From: Saccharopolyspora montiporae
GTDB lineage: Bacteria; Actinomycetota; Actinomycetes; Mycobacteriales; Pseudonocardiaceae
NCBI RefSeq assembly: GCF_015209505.1
Contig: NZ_JADEYC010000005.1
Coordinates: 62,001 to 126,000, forward strand
Length of the DNA: 64,000 bases
Direction: 5' to 3'
Shown: positions 35,993 to 46,323 of the stretch, piece by piece
Position numbering within the stretch: position 1 is the stretch's first letter
How the letters are laid out: every line of letters starts with the position of its first letter
The notes under the pieces: model-generated
The model's database searches: none
Seen by the model: the letters and a program-made list of their open reading frames with translations, nothing else
Told to the model about the DNA's origin: nothing
Position numbers and translations under genes: made by a program

Positions 35993-36376
35993 ATGGATTC
36001 CCTGCTTTTCCCGCTGCTGATCGTCCTGCTCGCGGTGCCGCTGTTCCTGCAGGCGCGCAAGCAGAAGCGTGCGGTCGCCGAGCAGCAGAAGCTGCAGAAC
36101 TCGCTGGCCACCGGTGACCGGGTGATGACGACCTCCGGAGTGTTCGGCACGATCGTCGACACCGCCGAGGACACCATCGAGCTCGAAATCGCCGCCGGCG
36201 TGCGTACCACCTGGGTGCGCCAGGCGATCCGGGAGAAGGTCAACCCGGAGCAGGCCGAGGACGCCACCGCGGACAGCACCGACGTCGTCGACGCCGAGCC
36301 GGCGCAGGTCGAGGAGTCCAAGGTCGAGGAGTCCAAGACCGAGGAGTCCAAGACCGAGGAGTCCAAGGCCAACTGA
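35993..36376 (+). CDS. yajC: Preprotein translocase subunit YajC
   Basis: 127-residue small membrane protein associating with SecDF at the Sec translocon. One N-terminal helix (3-20) is followed by the conserved LATGDRVMTTSGVFGTIVD domain (39-57). The C-terminal 35 residues are an acidic/Lys tail made of repeated (V/T)EESK, absent from most YajC. ATG 35993 has GGAGC upstream. Lies between ruvB and secD as in other actinobacteria. Confidence 0.93.
   Translation: MDSLLFPLLIVLLAVPLFLQARKQKRAVAEQQKLQNSLATGDRVMTTSGVFGTIVDTAEDTIELEIAAGVRTTWVRQAIREKVNPEQAEDATADSTDVVDAEPAQVEESKVEESKTEESKTEESKAN
36308..36367 (+). repeat. Four 15-bp coding repeats in yajC
   Basis: Four in-frame tandem units, (gtc/acc)GAGGAGTCCAAG, encode VEESK, VEESK, TEESK, TEESK. 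Near-identical DNA points to recent slippage, so the copy number may vary between strains. Confidence 0.85.
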
Positions 36377-36654
36377 CCCGCAGACCCCGCCGGGCAGCGG
36401 CGACCGGGCGGCATGCCGAACCGGTGCCGGCCGGAGCGGTTGCGGCCGGTTCCCGGCTCACCCGGCGGTGCGCGCACGGTCGTCGCGGAACCCCGGTGCG
36501 TGATCGGAGGTCCACGCACCGTCCGCACCCGCTCGTCTTCGCCGCGGGTGGCGCCTGTCAGACTGGGCCGCGGATTGCGGTGATCGCGTGCCGAGCACTG
36601 GTGCCGGCGGCGGCGCCGACGTGATGCAGACCGTGGACAGGAGATCCGAGCGTC

Positions 36655-38235
36655 GTGGCACCTCCGAGCGGGCAGATCCGCCCAGGGCGTTACCTCACGA
36701 TCTTCGGGATGATCGTGCTGGTCCTGTACGGACTGGTGTTCTTCACCGGTGACGGCAAGCCCACCCCCAAGTTGGGGATCGATCTCCAGGGCGGAACCCG
36801 GGTCACGCTGACCGCCCGCACCCCGGATGGCCAGCCGCCGACCAACGAATCCCTCGACCAGGCCCGCCAGATCATCGAGACGCGGGTCAACGGGATGGGC
36901 ATCAGCGGCTCGGAAGTCGCCCAGGACGGCTCCAACCTGGTCATCACCGTTCCCGGCGAGGGCAGCGAGCAGGCCAAGCAGCTCGGCCAGACCGCCGAGC
37001 TCAACTTCCGCAAGGTGGCCACCGCGCTGCCCGCTCAGCAGCAGCAACCTCCCGCGGAAGGGCAGCCGCCCGGCGGCCCGGCCCCGACCGCACCGCAGCA
37101 GGCGGCGCCGGGCGGCGACCAGCAGGCCATCGAGGAGGCCAAGCAGACCCGGCAGAGCACGGATCCCGGCGTGCAGATGCAGGCGCTGCAGGCGCTGGAC
37201 TGCTCGGCCGAGGACCCGCTGCGCGGCAACGACGACCCGAACCTCCCGCTGGTCACCTGCGATCAGGAGAACGCGCAGAAGTACCTGCTGGAGCCGGTGT
37301 TCCTGCCCGGCAAGGAGATCGCCGATGCGCAGGCCACGCCGCCGCAGCCGGAGGGCGGCGCGCCGGGCTGGACCGTGAACCTGGACTTCAAGAGCGCGGG
37401 CGGCACGACCTGGGCGGACTTCACCTCCGCCAACGTCGGCCAGCAGGCCGCGTTCGTGCTCGACTCCGAAGTGGTCTCGGCACCGGAGGTCAACGAACCG
37501 CAGCCGGGCGGGAACGCGAGCATCTCCGGGCAGTTCAACCAGCAGAGCGCGCAGAACCTCGCCGACATCCTCAAGTACGGGTCGCTGCCGCTGGCGTTCG
37601 ACCAGTCCGAGGCCGAAACCGTGTCCGCGACACTGGGCATCGCCTCGCTGGAAGCCGGGCTCATCGCCGGTGCCATCGGGCTGATCCTGGTCGGCATCTA
37701 CTGCCTGGCCTACTACCGGTTGCTGGGCATCCTCACGATCCTGTCCCTGGTGCTGTCCGGCGGCATCGTCTACGGCGTGCTGGTGCTGCTCGGTCGCTGG
37801 GTCGGGTTCACGCTGGACCTGGCCGGTGTGGCCGGGTTCATCATCGCCATCGGCATCACCGCGGACTCGTTCATCGTGTTCTTCGAACGCCTCAAGGACG
37901 AGATACGCGACGGCCGCACGTTCCGATCGTCGGTGCCGCGCGCGTGGATTCGAGCGCGCCGCACCATCCTGTCCGCGGACGCGGTCAGCTTCCTGGCCGC
38001 AGCGGTTCTCTACGTGCTGGCCGTGGGCGACGTGAAGGGCTTCGCGTTCACGCTGGGCATGTCGACGGTCCTGGATCTGATCGTGGTGTTCCTGGTGACC
38101 CACCCGCTGGTCGCGATGGCCTCGAAGAACAAGTTCCTGTCCCAGCCGTCGGTGTCCGGTCTCGGATCGGCGCACCGCCTCGGCGCCAAGAACCGCGCCG
38201 CCCGCAAGGCCGCAACGACCGGCAAGGGAGCGTGA
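36655..38235 (+). CDS. secD: Protein translocase subunit SecD
   Basis: 526-residue RND-type membrane protein using the proton gradient to complete Sec export with SecF. First helix at about 13-31, the LGIDLQGGTRVTL motif right after, a large extracytoplasmic domain with a low-complexity Gln/Pro-rich insert (about 125-160), and helices 2-6 from about 325 to 500, including the IAIGITADSFIVFFERLKDE motif. GTG 36655 has AGGAG upstream. The 278 bases between yajC and secD hold no gene that I can support. Confidence 0.96.
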   Translation: MAPPSGQIRPGRYLTIFGMIVLVLYGLVFFTGDGKPTPKLGIDLQGGTRVTLTARTPDGQPPTNESLDQARQIIETRVNGMGISGSEVAQDGSNLVITVPGEGSEQAKQLGQTAELNFRKVATALPAQQQQPPAEGQPPGGPAPTAPQQAAPGGDQQAIEEAKQTRQSTDPGVQMQALQALDCSAEDPLRGNDDPNLPLVTCDQENAQKYLLEPVFLPGKEIADAQATPPQPEGGAPGWTVNLDFKSAGGTTWADFTSANVGQQAAFVLDSEVVSAPEVNEPQPGGNASISGQFNQQSAQNLADILKYGSLPLAFDQSEAETVSATLGIASLEAGLIAGAIGLILVGIYCLAYYRLLGILTILSLVLSGGIVYGVLVLLGRWVGFTLDLAGVAGFIIAIGITADSFIVFFERLKDEIRDGRTFRSSVPRAWIRARRTILSADAVSFLAAAVLYVLAVGDVKGFAFTLGMSTVLDLIVVFLVTHPLVAMASKNKFLSQPSVSGLGSAHRLGAKNRAARKAATTGKGA

Positions 38236-38237
38236 CC

Positions 38238-39491
38238 GTGACGACTCCGGAACCCACCGAACGGGGTGGCGAGCACCTCCCCTGGACGCAGCGCCTCTAC
38301 CTCGGCAACGGCTACTTCGACATCGTCGGCAAGCGGAAGCGCTGGTACATCGGCTTCGCGCTGCTGGTACTGGTGTGCATCGCCTCGCTCGGGTTGAAGG
38401 GCTTCAACCTGGGTATCGACTTCGAAGGCGGTACCAAGATCCAGATGCCCGCCACCGGCGTGCAGGGCCCGATCGAGGTGGACCAGGTCCAGGACGCCTT
38501 CCAGGACGCGCTGGGCCGGCCCGCCGAGACGGTGCAGGTCGTGGGCTCTGGTGGCGGCGAGACCATCCAGATCCGCACCGAGTCGCTGAACGCCGAGCAG
38601 GTCGGGCAGGTCAAGGAGTCGCTGTTCGGCGAGCTGCAGCCGATCGGGCCGAACGGCGCACCCAGCGCCGAGGCGATCAGCGACAGCGCGGTCAGCGGCA
38701 CCTGGGGCGGCGAGATCACCCAGCAGGCGCTCATCGCGCTCGGCGTGTTCATCGTGCTGGTGACGATCTTCCTCGGGTTCTACTTCGAACGCTGGATGGC
38801 CGTGGCCGCGCTGGTCGCTCTGCTGCACGACGTCGTGGTGACCGCGGGGATCTACTCGCTGATCGGCTTCGAGGTGACGCCGAGCACCGTCATCGGCCTG
38901 CTCACCATCCTCGGGTTCTCGCTCTACGACACCGTCGTGGTGTTCGACAAGGTGCGGGAGAACACCCGCGGCCTGCTGGGGCTGACCCGCCGGACCTATC
39001 CGGAAGCCGCCAACCTCGCGGTGAACCAGACGCTGATGCGCTCCATCAACACCTCGATCATCGCGCTGCTGCCGGTGGCCGGGCTGCTGTTCGTCGGCGC
39101 AGGCCTGCTGGGCGTGGGGATGCTGCGCGACCTCGCGCTGGTGCAGCTCATCGGCATGATCGCCGGTGTCGTCTCGTCGATCCTGCTGGCGACCCCGCTG
39201 CTCGTCGACTTCAAAATGCGCGACGCCAAATACCGAGAGCACAGGGCTAAGGTGTTGCAGCGTCGCGAGCGGGGCACGGGCGGCGAGTCCGACGCGTCCG
39301 GGGACGACTCTTCCGGGAGCTCCTCGGCACCGTCGGCGGCCGGATCGTCGGCCACCGGCGGGTCCGAGGTCGCCATGGCCTCGTCCGGCCGGTCCGCTCG
39401 CGACGCCGGACCGAAGCGCGGCAACCGCCCGTCGGCCAAGAGCCGCCCGTCGGGGAAGTCGGGGCGCCCTTCGGGCAAGAAGCGGCGTTGA
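38238..39491 (+). CDS. secF: Protein translocase subunit SecF
   Basis: 417-residue partner of SecD. First helix about 33-50, the LGIDFEGGTKIQM motif, an extracytoplasmic domain, five more helices (about 160-325) and the LYDTVVVFDKVREN motif. The C-terminal ~85 residues are a Ser/Gly then Lys/Arg-rich cytoplasmic tail that may touch ribosomes or membrane lipids. GTG 38238 has GGGAG 7 bases upstream; GTG 38232 overlapping the secD stop is possible. Confidence 0.95.
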   Translation: MTTPEPTERGGEHLPWTQRLYLGNGYFDIVGKRKRWYIGFALLVLVCIASLGLKGFNLGIDFEGGTKIQMPATGVQGPIEVDQVQDAFQDALGRPAETVQVVGSGGGETIQIRTESLNAEQVGQVKESLFGELQPIGPNGAPSAEAISDSAVSGTWGGEITQQALIALGVFIVLVTIFLGFYFERWMAVAALVALLHDVVVTAGIYSLIGFEVTPSTVIGLLTILGFSLYDTVVVFDKVRENTRGLLGLTRRTYPEAANLAVNQTLMRSINTSIIALLPVAGLLFVGAGLLGVGMLRDLALVQLIGMIAGVVSSILLATPLLVDFKMRDAKYREHRAKVLQRRERGTGGESDASGDDSSGSSSAPSAAGSSATGGSEVAMASSGRSARDAGPKRGNRPSAKSRPSGKSGRPSGKKRR

Positions 39492-39512
39492 GCGAGGAGT
39501 AAGGCCATTTCT

Positions 39513-40049
39513 GTGCAGGTGATGGACGAGACCGACGGCGCGCTGCGCGAGGCCGCGGCCCTCGTCCGCGAGGTTCCGGACTTCCCGGAGCCCGGTGTGC
39601 TGTTCCGCGACATCGGGCCGATGCTGGCCAGCGGTCCGGCGTTGGGCGCCGTGGTGTCCGCGCTCGGCCGCAGCGCCGAGTTCGACGTGGTCGCCGGGGT
39701 GGAGGCGCGCGGATTCCTGGTGGGCGCCGCGGTCGCGCAGGCGTTCGGCACCGGAGTCATCGGGCTGCGCAAGCCCGGCAAGCTGCCCGCCGTGGCCGAC
39801 CGGATCGACTACGCGCTGGAGTACGGGACGGCCGCCCTCGAACTGCCCGCGGACACATTGCGGGCCGGGCAGCGGGTGCTGGTGGTCGACGACGTCCTGG
39901 CCACCGGCGGCACGCTCGGCGCGGCCTGCTCCCTGGTGCGCCAGTCGGGCGCCGAGGTGGCCGCGGCCGCTGTGGTGCTCGAACTGACCGCGCTCCGAGG
40001 GCGCCGCAACCTGCCGGGCGAACCGGTCGAGGCGCTGCTGCAGGTGTGA
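39513..40049 (+). CDS. apt: Adenine phosphoribosyltransferase
   Basis: Purine salvage: adenine plus PRPP gives AMP. The 178-residue protein has the typical start REVPDFPEPGVLFRDIGPML, VVAGVEARGFLVG, and the PRPP-binding loop VLVVDDVLATGGTL (about 126-139). GTG 39513 is used, with AAGG 8 bases upstream; ATG 39522 is an alternative. secF-apt-rel is a standard actinobacterial order, though the lipoprotein gene found here in mycobacteria (Rv2585c) is missing. Confidence 0.95.
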   Translation: MQVMDETDGALREAAALVREVPDFPEPGVLFRDIGPMLASGPALGAVVSALGRSAEFDVVAGVEARGFLVGAAVAQAFGTGVIGLRKPGKLPAVADRIDYALEYGTAALELPADTLRAGQRVLVVDDVLATGGTLGAACSLVRQSGAEVAAAAVVLELTALRGRRNLPGEPVEALLQV

Positions 40050-40132
40050 TGCGCTCGCGTGATCGGCGCGGGTGAACGGCCGCCGGCGGTCCGCCGCACG
40101 AACCGACCGCCGGCCGCGTCACACGTGTCCCT

Positions 40133-40162
40133 GGGAAGGTCCGGGTCGGGCGCGGCGTTATT
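40133..40162 (+). promoter_or_regulatory. SigR-type promoter of rel
   Basis: GGGAAG (40133-40138), 18 bases, then GTTATT (40157-40162): one mismatch from the SigR consensus GGGAAT-N18-GTT. The transcript would begin near 40168, about 57 bases before the rel start. S. coelicolor relA is reported to have a SigR-dependent promoter, which supports the reading. Confidence 0.65.
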
Positions 40163-40224
40163 CTCGGTGTTCGGGTCCTTCAACCCCGGACCTGGGACGG
40201 ATACGACCTGCCCGGGAGCGTGTG

Positions 40225-42543
40225 GTGAGCCAGAACGTCGATTCCCCGGCCTCGACGACCGACGAGGTCGCCGAGCCGCGTCCCGCGTCCGCGACCAGGC
40301 GGGTGCGCGCCCGGCTGGCCAGGCGGATCACCGCGCAGCGCGGAGCGCAGGTCAAACAAGTCCTCGAACCACTGGCCACGGTGCACCGCGAACTGCACCC
40401 GCAGGCCGATCTGGGGTTGCTGCAGCGCGCTTACAACGTCGCCGAGGACAAGCACAGCGAGCAGAAGCGCAAGTCCGGCGACCCCTACATCACGCACCCG
40501 CTGGCCGTGGCCACCATCCTGGCCGAACTCGGCATGGACACCACCACGCTGATCGCCGGGCTGCTGCACGACACCGTGGAGGACACCGACTACTCGGTGG
40601 ACAAGCTCAGCGAGGACTTCGGCGAGGAGGTCGCGCACCTCGTCGACGGGGTGACCAAGCTGGACAAGGTCAAACTCGGCGCGGCGGCCGAGGCCGAGAC
40701 CATCCGCAAGATGGTCATCGCCATGGCCCGCGATCCGCGGGTGCTGGTGATCAAGCTCGCCGACCGGCTGCACAACATGCGCACCATGCGCTTCCTGCCG
40801 CCGGAGAAGCAGGCGCGCAAGGCCCGCGAGACGCTGGAAGTGCTGGCCCCGCTCGCGCACCGGCTGGGCATGGCCACGATCAAGTGGGAGCTGGAGGACC
40901 TGGCCTTCGCCATCCTGCAGCCCAAGAAGTACGACGAGATCGTGCGCCTGGTCGCCAATCGGGCGCCGTCCCGGGACACCTACCTGCGCACCGTCATCGA
41001 CGAGCTCTCCCAGCAGCTCGACACCGCGCGGCTCGCGGCCAAGGTGGAGGGACGGCCGAAGCACTACTACTCGATCCACCAGAAGATGATCGTGCGGGGC
41101 CGCGACTTCGACGACATCCACGACCTGGTGGGCGTGCGGATCCTGGTGGACGAGATCCGGGACTGCTACGCGGCGATGGGCGTGGTGCACGCGCTGTGGC
41201 AGCCGATGCCGGGGCGGTTCAAGGACTACATCGCCCAGCCGCGGTTCGGTGTGTACCAGTCGCTGCACACCACGGTGATCGGTCCCGAGGGCAAACCGCT
41301 GGAAGTGCAGATCCGCACGCACGAGATGCACCGCACCGCCGAGTACGGCATCGCCGCGCACTGGCGCTACAAGGAGACCAAGGGGCGCAACGGCGGTGGT
41401 CAAGGCGGCGTCGAGGTCGACGAGATGGCCTGGATGCGCCAGCTGCTGGACTGGCAGCGCGAGGCCGCCGACCCGGGCGAGTTCCTGGAGTCGCTGCGCT
41501 ACGACCTGGCCACCCGCGAGATCTTCGTGTTCACGCCCAAGGGCGATGTGATCACGCTGCCGTCCGGGTCCACCCCGGTCGACTTCGCCTACACGGTGCA
41601 CACCGAGGTCGGGCACCGCTGCATCGGCGCGCGGGTCAACGGCCGGCTGGTCGCCCTGGAGCGCAAGTTGGAGAACGGCGAGGTCGTGGAGATCTTCACG
41701 TCCAAAGCGGAGGGTTCCGGGCCCAGCCGGGACTGGCTGTCCTTCGTGGCCTCGCCGCGCGCCAAGACCAAGATCAAGCAGTGGTTCGCCAAGGAGCGCC
41801 GCGAGGAGGCGATCGAGTCCGGCAAGGACATGATCGCGAAGGAGATCCGCAGGCTCGGGCTCCCGGTACAGCGGCTGGTCTCGGCCGAGACGCTGGGCGC
41901 GGTCGCGCGCGAGCTGCACTACGTCGACGTGACCGCCCTGTACGCGGCGGTCGGCGAGCGGCAGATCTCCGCGCAGCACCTGGTGCAGCGGCTGGTCGCG
42001 TTCATCGGTGGCACCGAGCAGGCCGAGGACGAGATCGCCGAGCGCTCCACCCCGTCCACGCTGCGCGGCAAGCAGCGGCAGAGCAGCGGCGATCCGGGTG
42101 TGGTGGTGCAGGACGCGGGCGACGTCTGGGCGAAGCTCGCGCGCTGCTGCACCCCGGTCCCCGGCGACGACATCCTCGGGTTCGTCACGCGCAGCGGTTA
42201 CGTGAGCGTGCACCGCACCGACTGCACCAACGCCGACGACCTGCGCAAGGCGCCGGAGCGGCTGGTGGACGTGCACTGGGCGCCGTCGGCGTCCTCGGTG
42301 TTCCTGGTCGCCATCCAGGTGGAGGCGCTGGACCGGCACCGGCTGCTGTCCGACGTGACGAAGGTGCTGGCCGACGAGCGGGTGAACATCCTGTCCGCCT
42401 CGGTGACCACCTCGAAGGATCGGGTGGCGGTCAGCAAGTTCTCGTTCGAGATGGGCGACCCGAAACACCTCGGGCACGTGCTCAAGGCGGTGCGCAACAT
42501 CGAGGGTGTCTACGACGTCTACCGGGTCACCTCGGCGTCCTGA
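40225..42543 (+). CDS. rel: Bifunctional (p)ppGpp synthetase/hydrolase Rel
   Basis: Makes and degrades the alarmone (p)ppGpp in the stringent response. The 772-residue protein contains the HD hydrolase domain with [16 protein letters not shown] and [10 protein letters not shown] intact, the synthetase domain with the RFKD form of the RXKD motif typical of bifunctional enzymes and [10 protein letters not shown], then TGS, helical, [10 protein letters not shown] zinc-finger and ACT domains. GTG 40225 has GGGAG 6 bases upstream. It follows apt by 175 bases and has its own SigR-type promoter, linking thiol stress to the stringent response. Confidence 0.97.
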   Translation: MSQNVDSPASTTDEVAEPRPASATRRVRARLARRITAQRGAQVKQVLEPLATVHRELHPQADLGLLQRAYNVAEDKHSEQKRKSGDPYITHPLAVATILAELGMDTTTLIAGLLHDTVEDTDYSVDKLSEDFGEEVAHLVDGVTKLDKVKLGAAAEAETIRKMVIAMARDPRVLVIKLADRLHNMRTMRFLPPEKQARKARETLEVLAPLAHRLGMATIKWELEDLAFAILQPKKYDEIVRLVANRAPSRDTYLRTVIDELSQQLDTARLAAKVEGRPKHYYSIHQKMIVRGRDFDDIHDLVGVRILVDEIRDCYAAMGVVHALWQPMPGRFKDYIAQPRFGVYQSLHTTVIGPEGKPLEVQIRTHEMHRTAEYGIAAHWRYKETKGRNGGGQGGVEVDEMAWMRQLLDWQREAADPGEFLESLRYDLATREIFVFTPKGDVITLPSGSTPVDFAYTVHTEVGHRCIGARVNGRLVALERKLENGEVVEIFTSKAEGSGPSRDWLSFVASPRAKTKIKQWFAKERREEAIESGKDMIAKEIRRLGLPVQRLVSAETLGAVARELHYVDVTALYAAVGERQISAQHLVQRLVAFIGGTEQAEDEIAERSTPSTLRGKQRQSSGDPGVVVQDAGDVWAKLARCCTPVPGDDILGFVTRSGYVSVHRTDCTNADDLRKAPERLVDVHWAPSASSVFLVAIQVEALDRHRLLSDVTKVLADERVNILSASVTTSKDRVAVSKFSFEMGDPKHLGHVLKAVRNIEGVYDVYRVTSAS

Positions 42544-42551
42544 CCTGCGGC

Positions 42552-42583
42552 GGTCCGGGGCCTCCCGCGGGCGACCCCGGACC
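42552..42583. terminator. Bidirectional terminator between rel and the cyclophilin gene
   Basis: Perfect 9-bp stem GGTCCGGGG/CCCCGGACC with a 14-base loop in the 46-base gap between two convergent stops. Confidence 0.75.
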
Positions 42584-42589
42584 AGCTGC

Positions 42590-43474
42590 TCAGTTGCGGA
42601 GCTGCGCCGTGGCGATCTGCACCGGCCGCTGGGGCGCGCCGTCGGACTGGCCGCCTTCGGCGCCGGCCTCCGCTACGCCGTCCAGCGCGCGCAGGCCCGG
42701 CTCGTCGATCCGGCCGAAGACGGTGTACTCCGGCGGCAGGTAGGAGTCCTCGTAGACCATGAAGAACTGGCTGCCGCCGCTGTTCGGCTGCGCGGACTTG
42801 GCCATGGCCAGCGTGCCGCGCGGGTAGACGACGGCTCCGCCCCGGTCGTAGGGGGCGGGGGCCGGGGCCAGGTCCTGCGGCGGCTCGTCGCGCATCGCGT
42901 ATCCGGGCCCGCCGCTGCCGGAGCCGGTCGGATCGCCGCACTGCAGCACCTTGAGGCCCTCGCCGGTGGTGAGCCGGTGGCAGGCGGTGTCGTCGAAGTA
43001 CTGCGCCTGCACCAGGTGTTGGAAGCTCTGCACCGCGCAAGGTCCTTGTGCGCGGTCCAGGGTCAGCCCGATCTCGCCCTGGCTGGTGTCCAGCGACACC
43101 GGGACCGTTCCCTCGGCCGGGGTCGGGTCCGGATCCTCGGGCGACTCGACGGGTTTCGCCGCCCCGTCCTGGCTCGGGGTGAAGCACGGGCCCCCGGGAT
43201 CGGCAGCGGGCTGCTGCGCGGCCCCGTCGCCCTCGGCGGCGGGAGCGTCCCCGCCGCGGGTCAGGTAGACGACGCCGACCACGACGGCCACCACTGCGAC
43301 CACCGCCACGACCGCGGTGATGACGCGCCGCCGCTTCGCCTGCTGCGCGTGCCGCGCCAGCCGGTCTTCGAGCGTGCGCTTGGCATCCCGGCGGCGCTGT
43401 TCGTTGCCGGGACCCCCGCTGCTGGTTCCCCCGTTGCTGGTTCCCCCGTTGCTGGGCCCTTCGCTACTGGGCAA
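42590..43474 (-). CDS. Membrane-anchored cyclophilin-type peptidyl-prolyl isomerase
   Basis: 294-residue protein: cytoplasmic N-terminus with NGGTSNGG repeats and a charged helix, one membrane helix (51-70), a Pro/Asp-rich linker and an extracytoplasmic cyclophilin domain (about 125-290) with FQHLVQAQYFDDTACHRL, GTLAMAKS and SGGSQFFMVYEDS. The Phe-Phe/Met active-site core is present, so proline isomerase activity for secreted proteins is likely. The start is TTG at 43474 with GGGAG 6 bases before it. Orthologous by position to Rv2582 (ppiB). Confidence 0.9.
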   Translation of the reverse strand: MPSSEGPSNGGTSNGGTSSGGPGNEQRRRDAKRTLEDRLARHAQQAKRRRVITAVVAVVAVVAVVVGVVYLTRGGDAPAAEGDGAAQQPAADPGGPCFTPSQDGAAKPVESPEDPDPTPAEGTVPVSLDTSQGEIGLTLDRAQGPCAVQSFQHLVQAQYFDDTACHRLTTGEGLKVLQCGDPTGSGSGGPGYAMRDEPPQDLAPAPAPYDRGGAVVYPRGTLAMAKSAQPNSGGSQFFMVYEDSYLPPEYTVFGRIDEPGLRALDGVAEAGAEGGQSDGAPQRPVQIATAQLRN

Positions 43475-43707
43475 AGCTGCTCCCTCCCCGGAATTCGGCG
43501 GACCGATCTCGTGCGGAGTTTATGGGGTGCGCGGCCGCAGCGGATCTCCAGCCCGCGGCGCGTCGGCCCCTGCCCTGGGGCGGGATCCGGCGGGGACAGC
43601 ACCGGACGGCGGGGCGAGCGCGATAACCTAGGGTGGATCGATCCGCCTCGCCGGGCCCGCGGGCCCGGGCGTTGCGCCAGCCCAACCCCGACGAAAGGTC
43701 GCGTCCC

Positions 43708-44388
43708 GTGCTTGTCCTCGGGTTCCCGGCAGGGCCGCTGCAGGCGAACTGCTACCTCATCGCGCGCGGCGAGGGCGAGCCGTGCGTCATCGTCGACCCC
43801 GGCCAGGACGCGGCCGACCCGGTGCGCGAGCAGGTGCGCAAGTACTCGCTGACCCCGGAAGGGGTGCTGCTCACGCACGGGCACTTCGACCACGTGCTCT
43901 CCGCGGGACCGGTGACCGCCGAGCACGGCTGCCCCGCTTGGGTGCACCCGGCCGACCGGTACATGCTCGACGATCCGGGCGCCGCGCTCGGTCCGGCGGG
44001 CAAGGAGCTGTTCGGCGACGGTCCGGCCGCGCAAGTCCCGGACGACGTGCGCGATCTCGCCGACGGTCAGCAGCTGGACGTGGCCGGGATGCGGTTCGAG
44101 GTCACGCACAGCCCGGGCCATACCGGCGGGTCGGTGCTGTTCGGCGCGGGAACGGACGAGGGCGGCCGGCTGCTGCTGGCCGGGGACACCCTGTTCGCCG
44201 GTGCCATCGGGCGCACCGACCTGCCCGGCGGCGACCACGCGCAGATGCAGCGCTCGCTGAGCGCGCTGCTGCCGCTGGACGACGAGACCGTCGTGCTGCC
44301 GGGCCACGGGCCCACGACCACCATCGGGCGCGAGCGCGCGAGCAATCCGTTCCTGCAGGAACTGCCCGCGCCCGGCGCCTTCTCCTGA
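43708..44388 (+). CDS. Metallo-beta-lactamase fold hydrolase, glyoxalase II-like
   Basis: 226-residue cytoplasmic hydrolase. The binuclear metal site is complete: THGHFDH (His57, His59, Asp61, His62), [15 protein letters not shown] and the final LPGHGP His. It resembles hydroxyacylglutathione hydrolases, but actinobacteria lack glutathione, so a mycothiol ester or another thioester is more likely as substrate. GTG 43708 has GAAAGG upstream. Precedes hisS by 20 bases, as Rv2581c precedes hisS. Confidence 0.9.
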   Translation: MLVLGFPAGPLQANCYLIARGEGEPCVIVDPGQDAADPVREQVRKYSLTPEGVLLTHGHFDHVLSAGPVTAEHGCPAWVHPADRYMLDDPGAALGPAGKELFGDGPAAQVPDDVRDLADGQQLDVAGMRFEVTHSPGHTGGSVLFGAGTDEGGRLLLAGDTLFAGAIGRTDLPGGDHAQMQRSLSALLPLDDETVVLPGHGPTTTIGRERASNPFLQELPAPGAFS

Positions 44389-44408
44389 CGAGGACTGAAC
44401 CAACCGGC

Positions 44409-45689
44409 ATGAGCACGTTCACCGCCCCCAAGGGCATCCCGGAGTACTACCCGCCCGAATCCGCAGGGTTCCTCGCGGTCCGCGACACGCTCGCCGACGC
44501 GGCCCGCCGGGCCGGTTACGGCTACATCGAGCTGCCGCTGTTCGAGGACACCGCGCTGTTCGCCCGCGGCGTCGGCGAGTCCACCGACGTGGTCAGCAAG
44601 GAGATGTACACCTTCGCCGACCGCGGCGGCCGGTCGGTCACGCTGCGCCCCGAGGGCACCGCGGGCGTGATGCGCTCGGTCATCGAGAACGGCCTGGACC
44701 GCGGCCAGCTGCCGGTGAAGCTGTACTACGGCGGCGCGTTCTTCCGCTACGAGCGCCCGCAGGCCGGTCGCTACCGCCAGCTGCAGCAGGTCGGCGTCGA
44801 GGCGATCGGGGTGGACGACCCGGCGCTGGACGCCGAGGTCATCGCCGTCGCCGACGAGGGCTACCGGCGGCTGGGGCTGACCGGGCACCGCATCGAGCTC
44901 ACCTCGCTCGGCGACGAGACCTGCCGACCCGAATACCGCGCCCGGCTGCAGGAGTTCCTGCGCGGCCTGTCGCTGGACGAGGACACCCGCAACCGGGTGG
45001 AGATCAACCCGCTGCGGGTGCTCGACGACAAGCGGCCGGAAGTGCAGGAGCAGCTCACCGGCGTCCCGCTGATGATCGACCACCTCTCCGACACGGCCCG
45101 CGAGCACTACGAGGCAGTCAAGGCGCACCTGGCCGACCTCGGGGTGCCGTTCACCGAGAACCCGCGGCTGGTGCGGGGATTGGACTACTACACCAAGACG
45201 ACGTTCGAGTTCGTGCACGACGGGCTCGGTTCGCAGTCCGGGATCGGCGGTGGCGGCCGCTACGACGGGCTCATGGCCGAACTGGGCGGGCAGGAGTTCT
45301 CCGGCGTCGGGTTCGGGCTGGGCGTGGACCGCACGCTGCTGGCCTGCCGGACCGAGGGGCTGTCCGTCGGCGACCAGGCGCGCTGCGAGGTGTACTGCGT
45401 CCCGCTGGGCGAGCCGGCCAAGCGGCGCCTGGTGTCGGTGGCGGGTGCGCTGCGCGCGGCCGGGGTGCGGGTGGACCTCTCCTACGGCGGCAAGGGGCTG
45501 AAGGGCGCGATGAAGGCGGCCGATCGCTCCGGCGCCCGGTACGCGGTGGTGTTGGGCGAGCGGGACATCGAGGAGGGCTCCGCCCAGCTCAAGGACCTCG
45601 GCAGCGGGGAGCAGCGCCCGATCGCGCTGGACTCCGCGGTGGACGAGATCCGCGCGGCGGTGTCCGGTGCGTCCGAGGTGGCGCCGTGA
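44409..45689 (+). CDS. hisS: Histidyl-tRNA synthetase
   Basis: Class II synthetase for tRNA-His. 426 residues, usual length. Motif 2 [21 protein letters not shown], the histidine-specific [15 protein letters not shown] and motif 3 GGGRYDGLM...GFGLGVDR are present, followed by the anticodon-binding domain from about residue 325. ATG 44409. Overlaps the downstream membrane-protein gene by 4 bases (GTGA). Confidence 0.97.
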   Translation: MSTFTAPKGIPEYYPPESAGFLAVRDTLADAARRAGYGYIELPLFEDTALFARGVGESTDVVSKEMYTFADRGGRSVTLRPEGTAGVMRSVIENGLDRGQLPVKLYYGGAFFRYERPQAGRYRQLQQVGVEAIGVDDPALDAEVIAVADEGYRRLGLTGHRIELTSLGDETCRPEYRARLQEFLRGLSLDEDTRNRVEINPLRVLDDKRPEVQEQLTGVPLMIDHLSDTAREHYEAVKAHLADLGVPFTENPRLVRGLDYYTKTTFEFVHDGLGSQSGIGGGGRYDGLMAELGGQEFSGVGFGLGVDRTLLACRTEGLSVGDQARCEVYCVPLGEPAKRRLVSVAGALRAAGVRVDLSYGGKGLKGAMKAADRSGARYAVVLGERDIEEGSAQLKDLGSGEQRPIALDSAVDEIRAAVSGASEVAP

Positions 45690-46321
45690 TCGACCAGGGC
45701 CGGATCGAGCTCAACCTGCTCGACCGCAGCACGGTGCGCACCCGCGCGCGCAACGTCGCGATCGCGGCGGTCGTGCTGGGTGCCGCGGTGGGCGGTGTTT
45801 TCGGCCTGTTCGCCGGGGTCACCGGGTTCGCGATCGCCGGGCTGGTGATCGCGCTGCCGTTCCTGCTGCTGGCGGTCACCGAGGCGCGCAAGACGACGTT
45901 CCTGCAGGACGGCACCGTGTCGGTGCGCGCGCTGGGCACCCGCAGCGTTGCGCTGGGCAGCGCCGAGCGGCTGGACGTGATCGTCACCGACCTGCGCGGC
46001 GCCCGCACGGTGAACCTGCTGGTGCGCGGGCGGTCCCGCCGCGCGTTGACCGTCTCGCTGGCGATGTACGCCGGGACCGGGGGACGTGAGCTGGGCATCT
46101 ACGAGCTGCGCAGGCTCGCGGACGCGCTGGCGTCTACCGGGAGTGCGCAGGCGCTGGTGCTCTCCGAGCTGATCGTGGCGCAGCTGCGCGCCGAAGCCCG
46201 GGGTGACGGCGCCCCGGACCGCCCGCTGTACCGGTTGGCTTCGCTCGCACCGGAGGGCCGGGTGGCGCAGCAGCTCAAACCCGAGGCGGTGGCCCGGTTC
46301 GTCGCCGAACTGGACGGCTGA
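45686..46321 (+). CDS. Hypothetical membrane protein coupled to hisS
   Basis: 211-residue protein with two adjacent membrane helices (about 22-66) and a soluble C-terminal domain beginning [19 protein letters not shown]. The C-terminal part ends in a helical segment. It is an actinobacterial protein of unknown function; I do not recognise a named domain. GTG 45686 overlaps the hisS stop, so synthesis is coupled, but a functional link to histidine charging is not evident. Confidence 0.75.
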   Translation: MIDQGRIELNLLDRSTVRTRARNVAIAAVVLGAAVGGVFGLFAGVTGFAIAGLVIALPFLLLAVTEARKTTFLQDGTVSVRALGTRSVALGSAERLDVIVTDLRGARTVNLLVRGRSRRALTVSLAMYAGTGGRELGIYELRRLADALASTGSAQALVLSELIVAQLRAEARGDGAPDRPLYRLASLAPEGRVAQQLKPEAVARFVAELDG

Positions 46322-46323
46322 GC

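Noticed and set aside
36377..36654. Possible gene between yajC and secD
   Set aside because: Both strands contain only short frames without ribosome-binding sites or family features.
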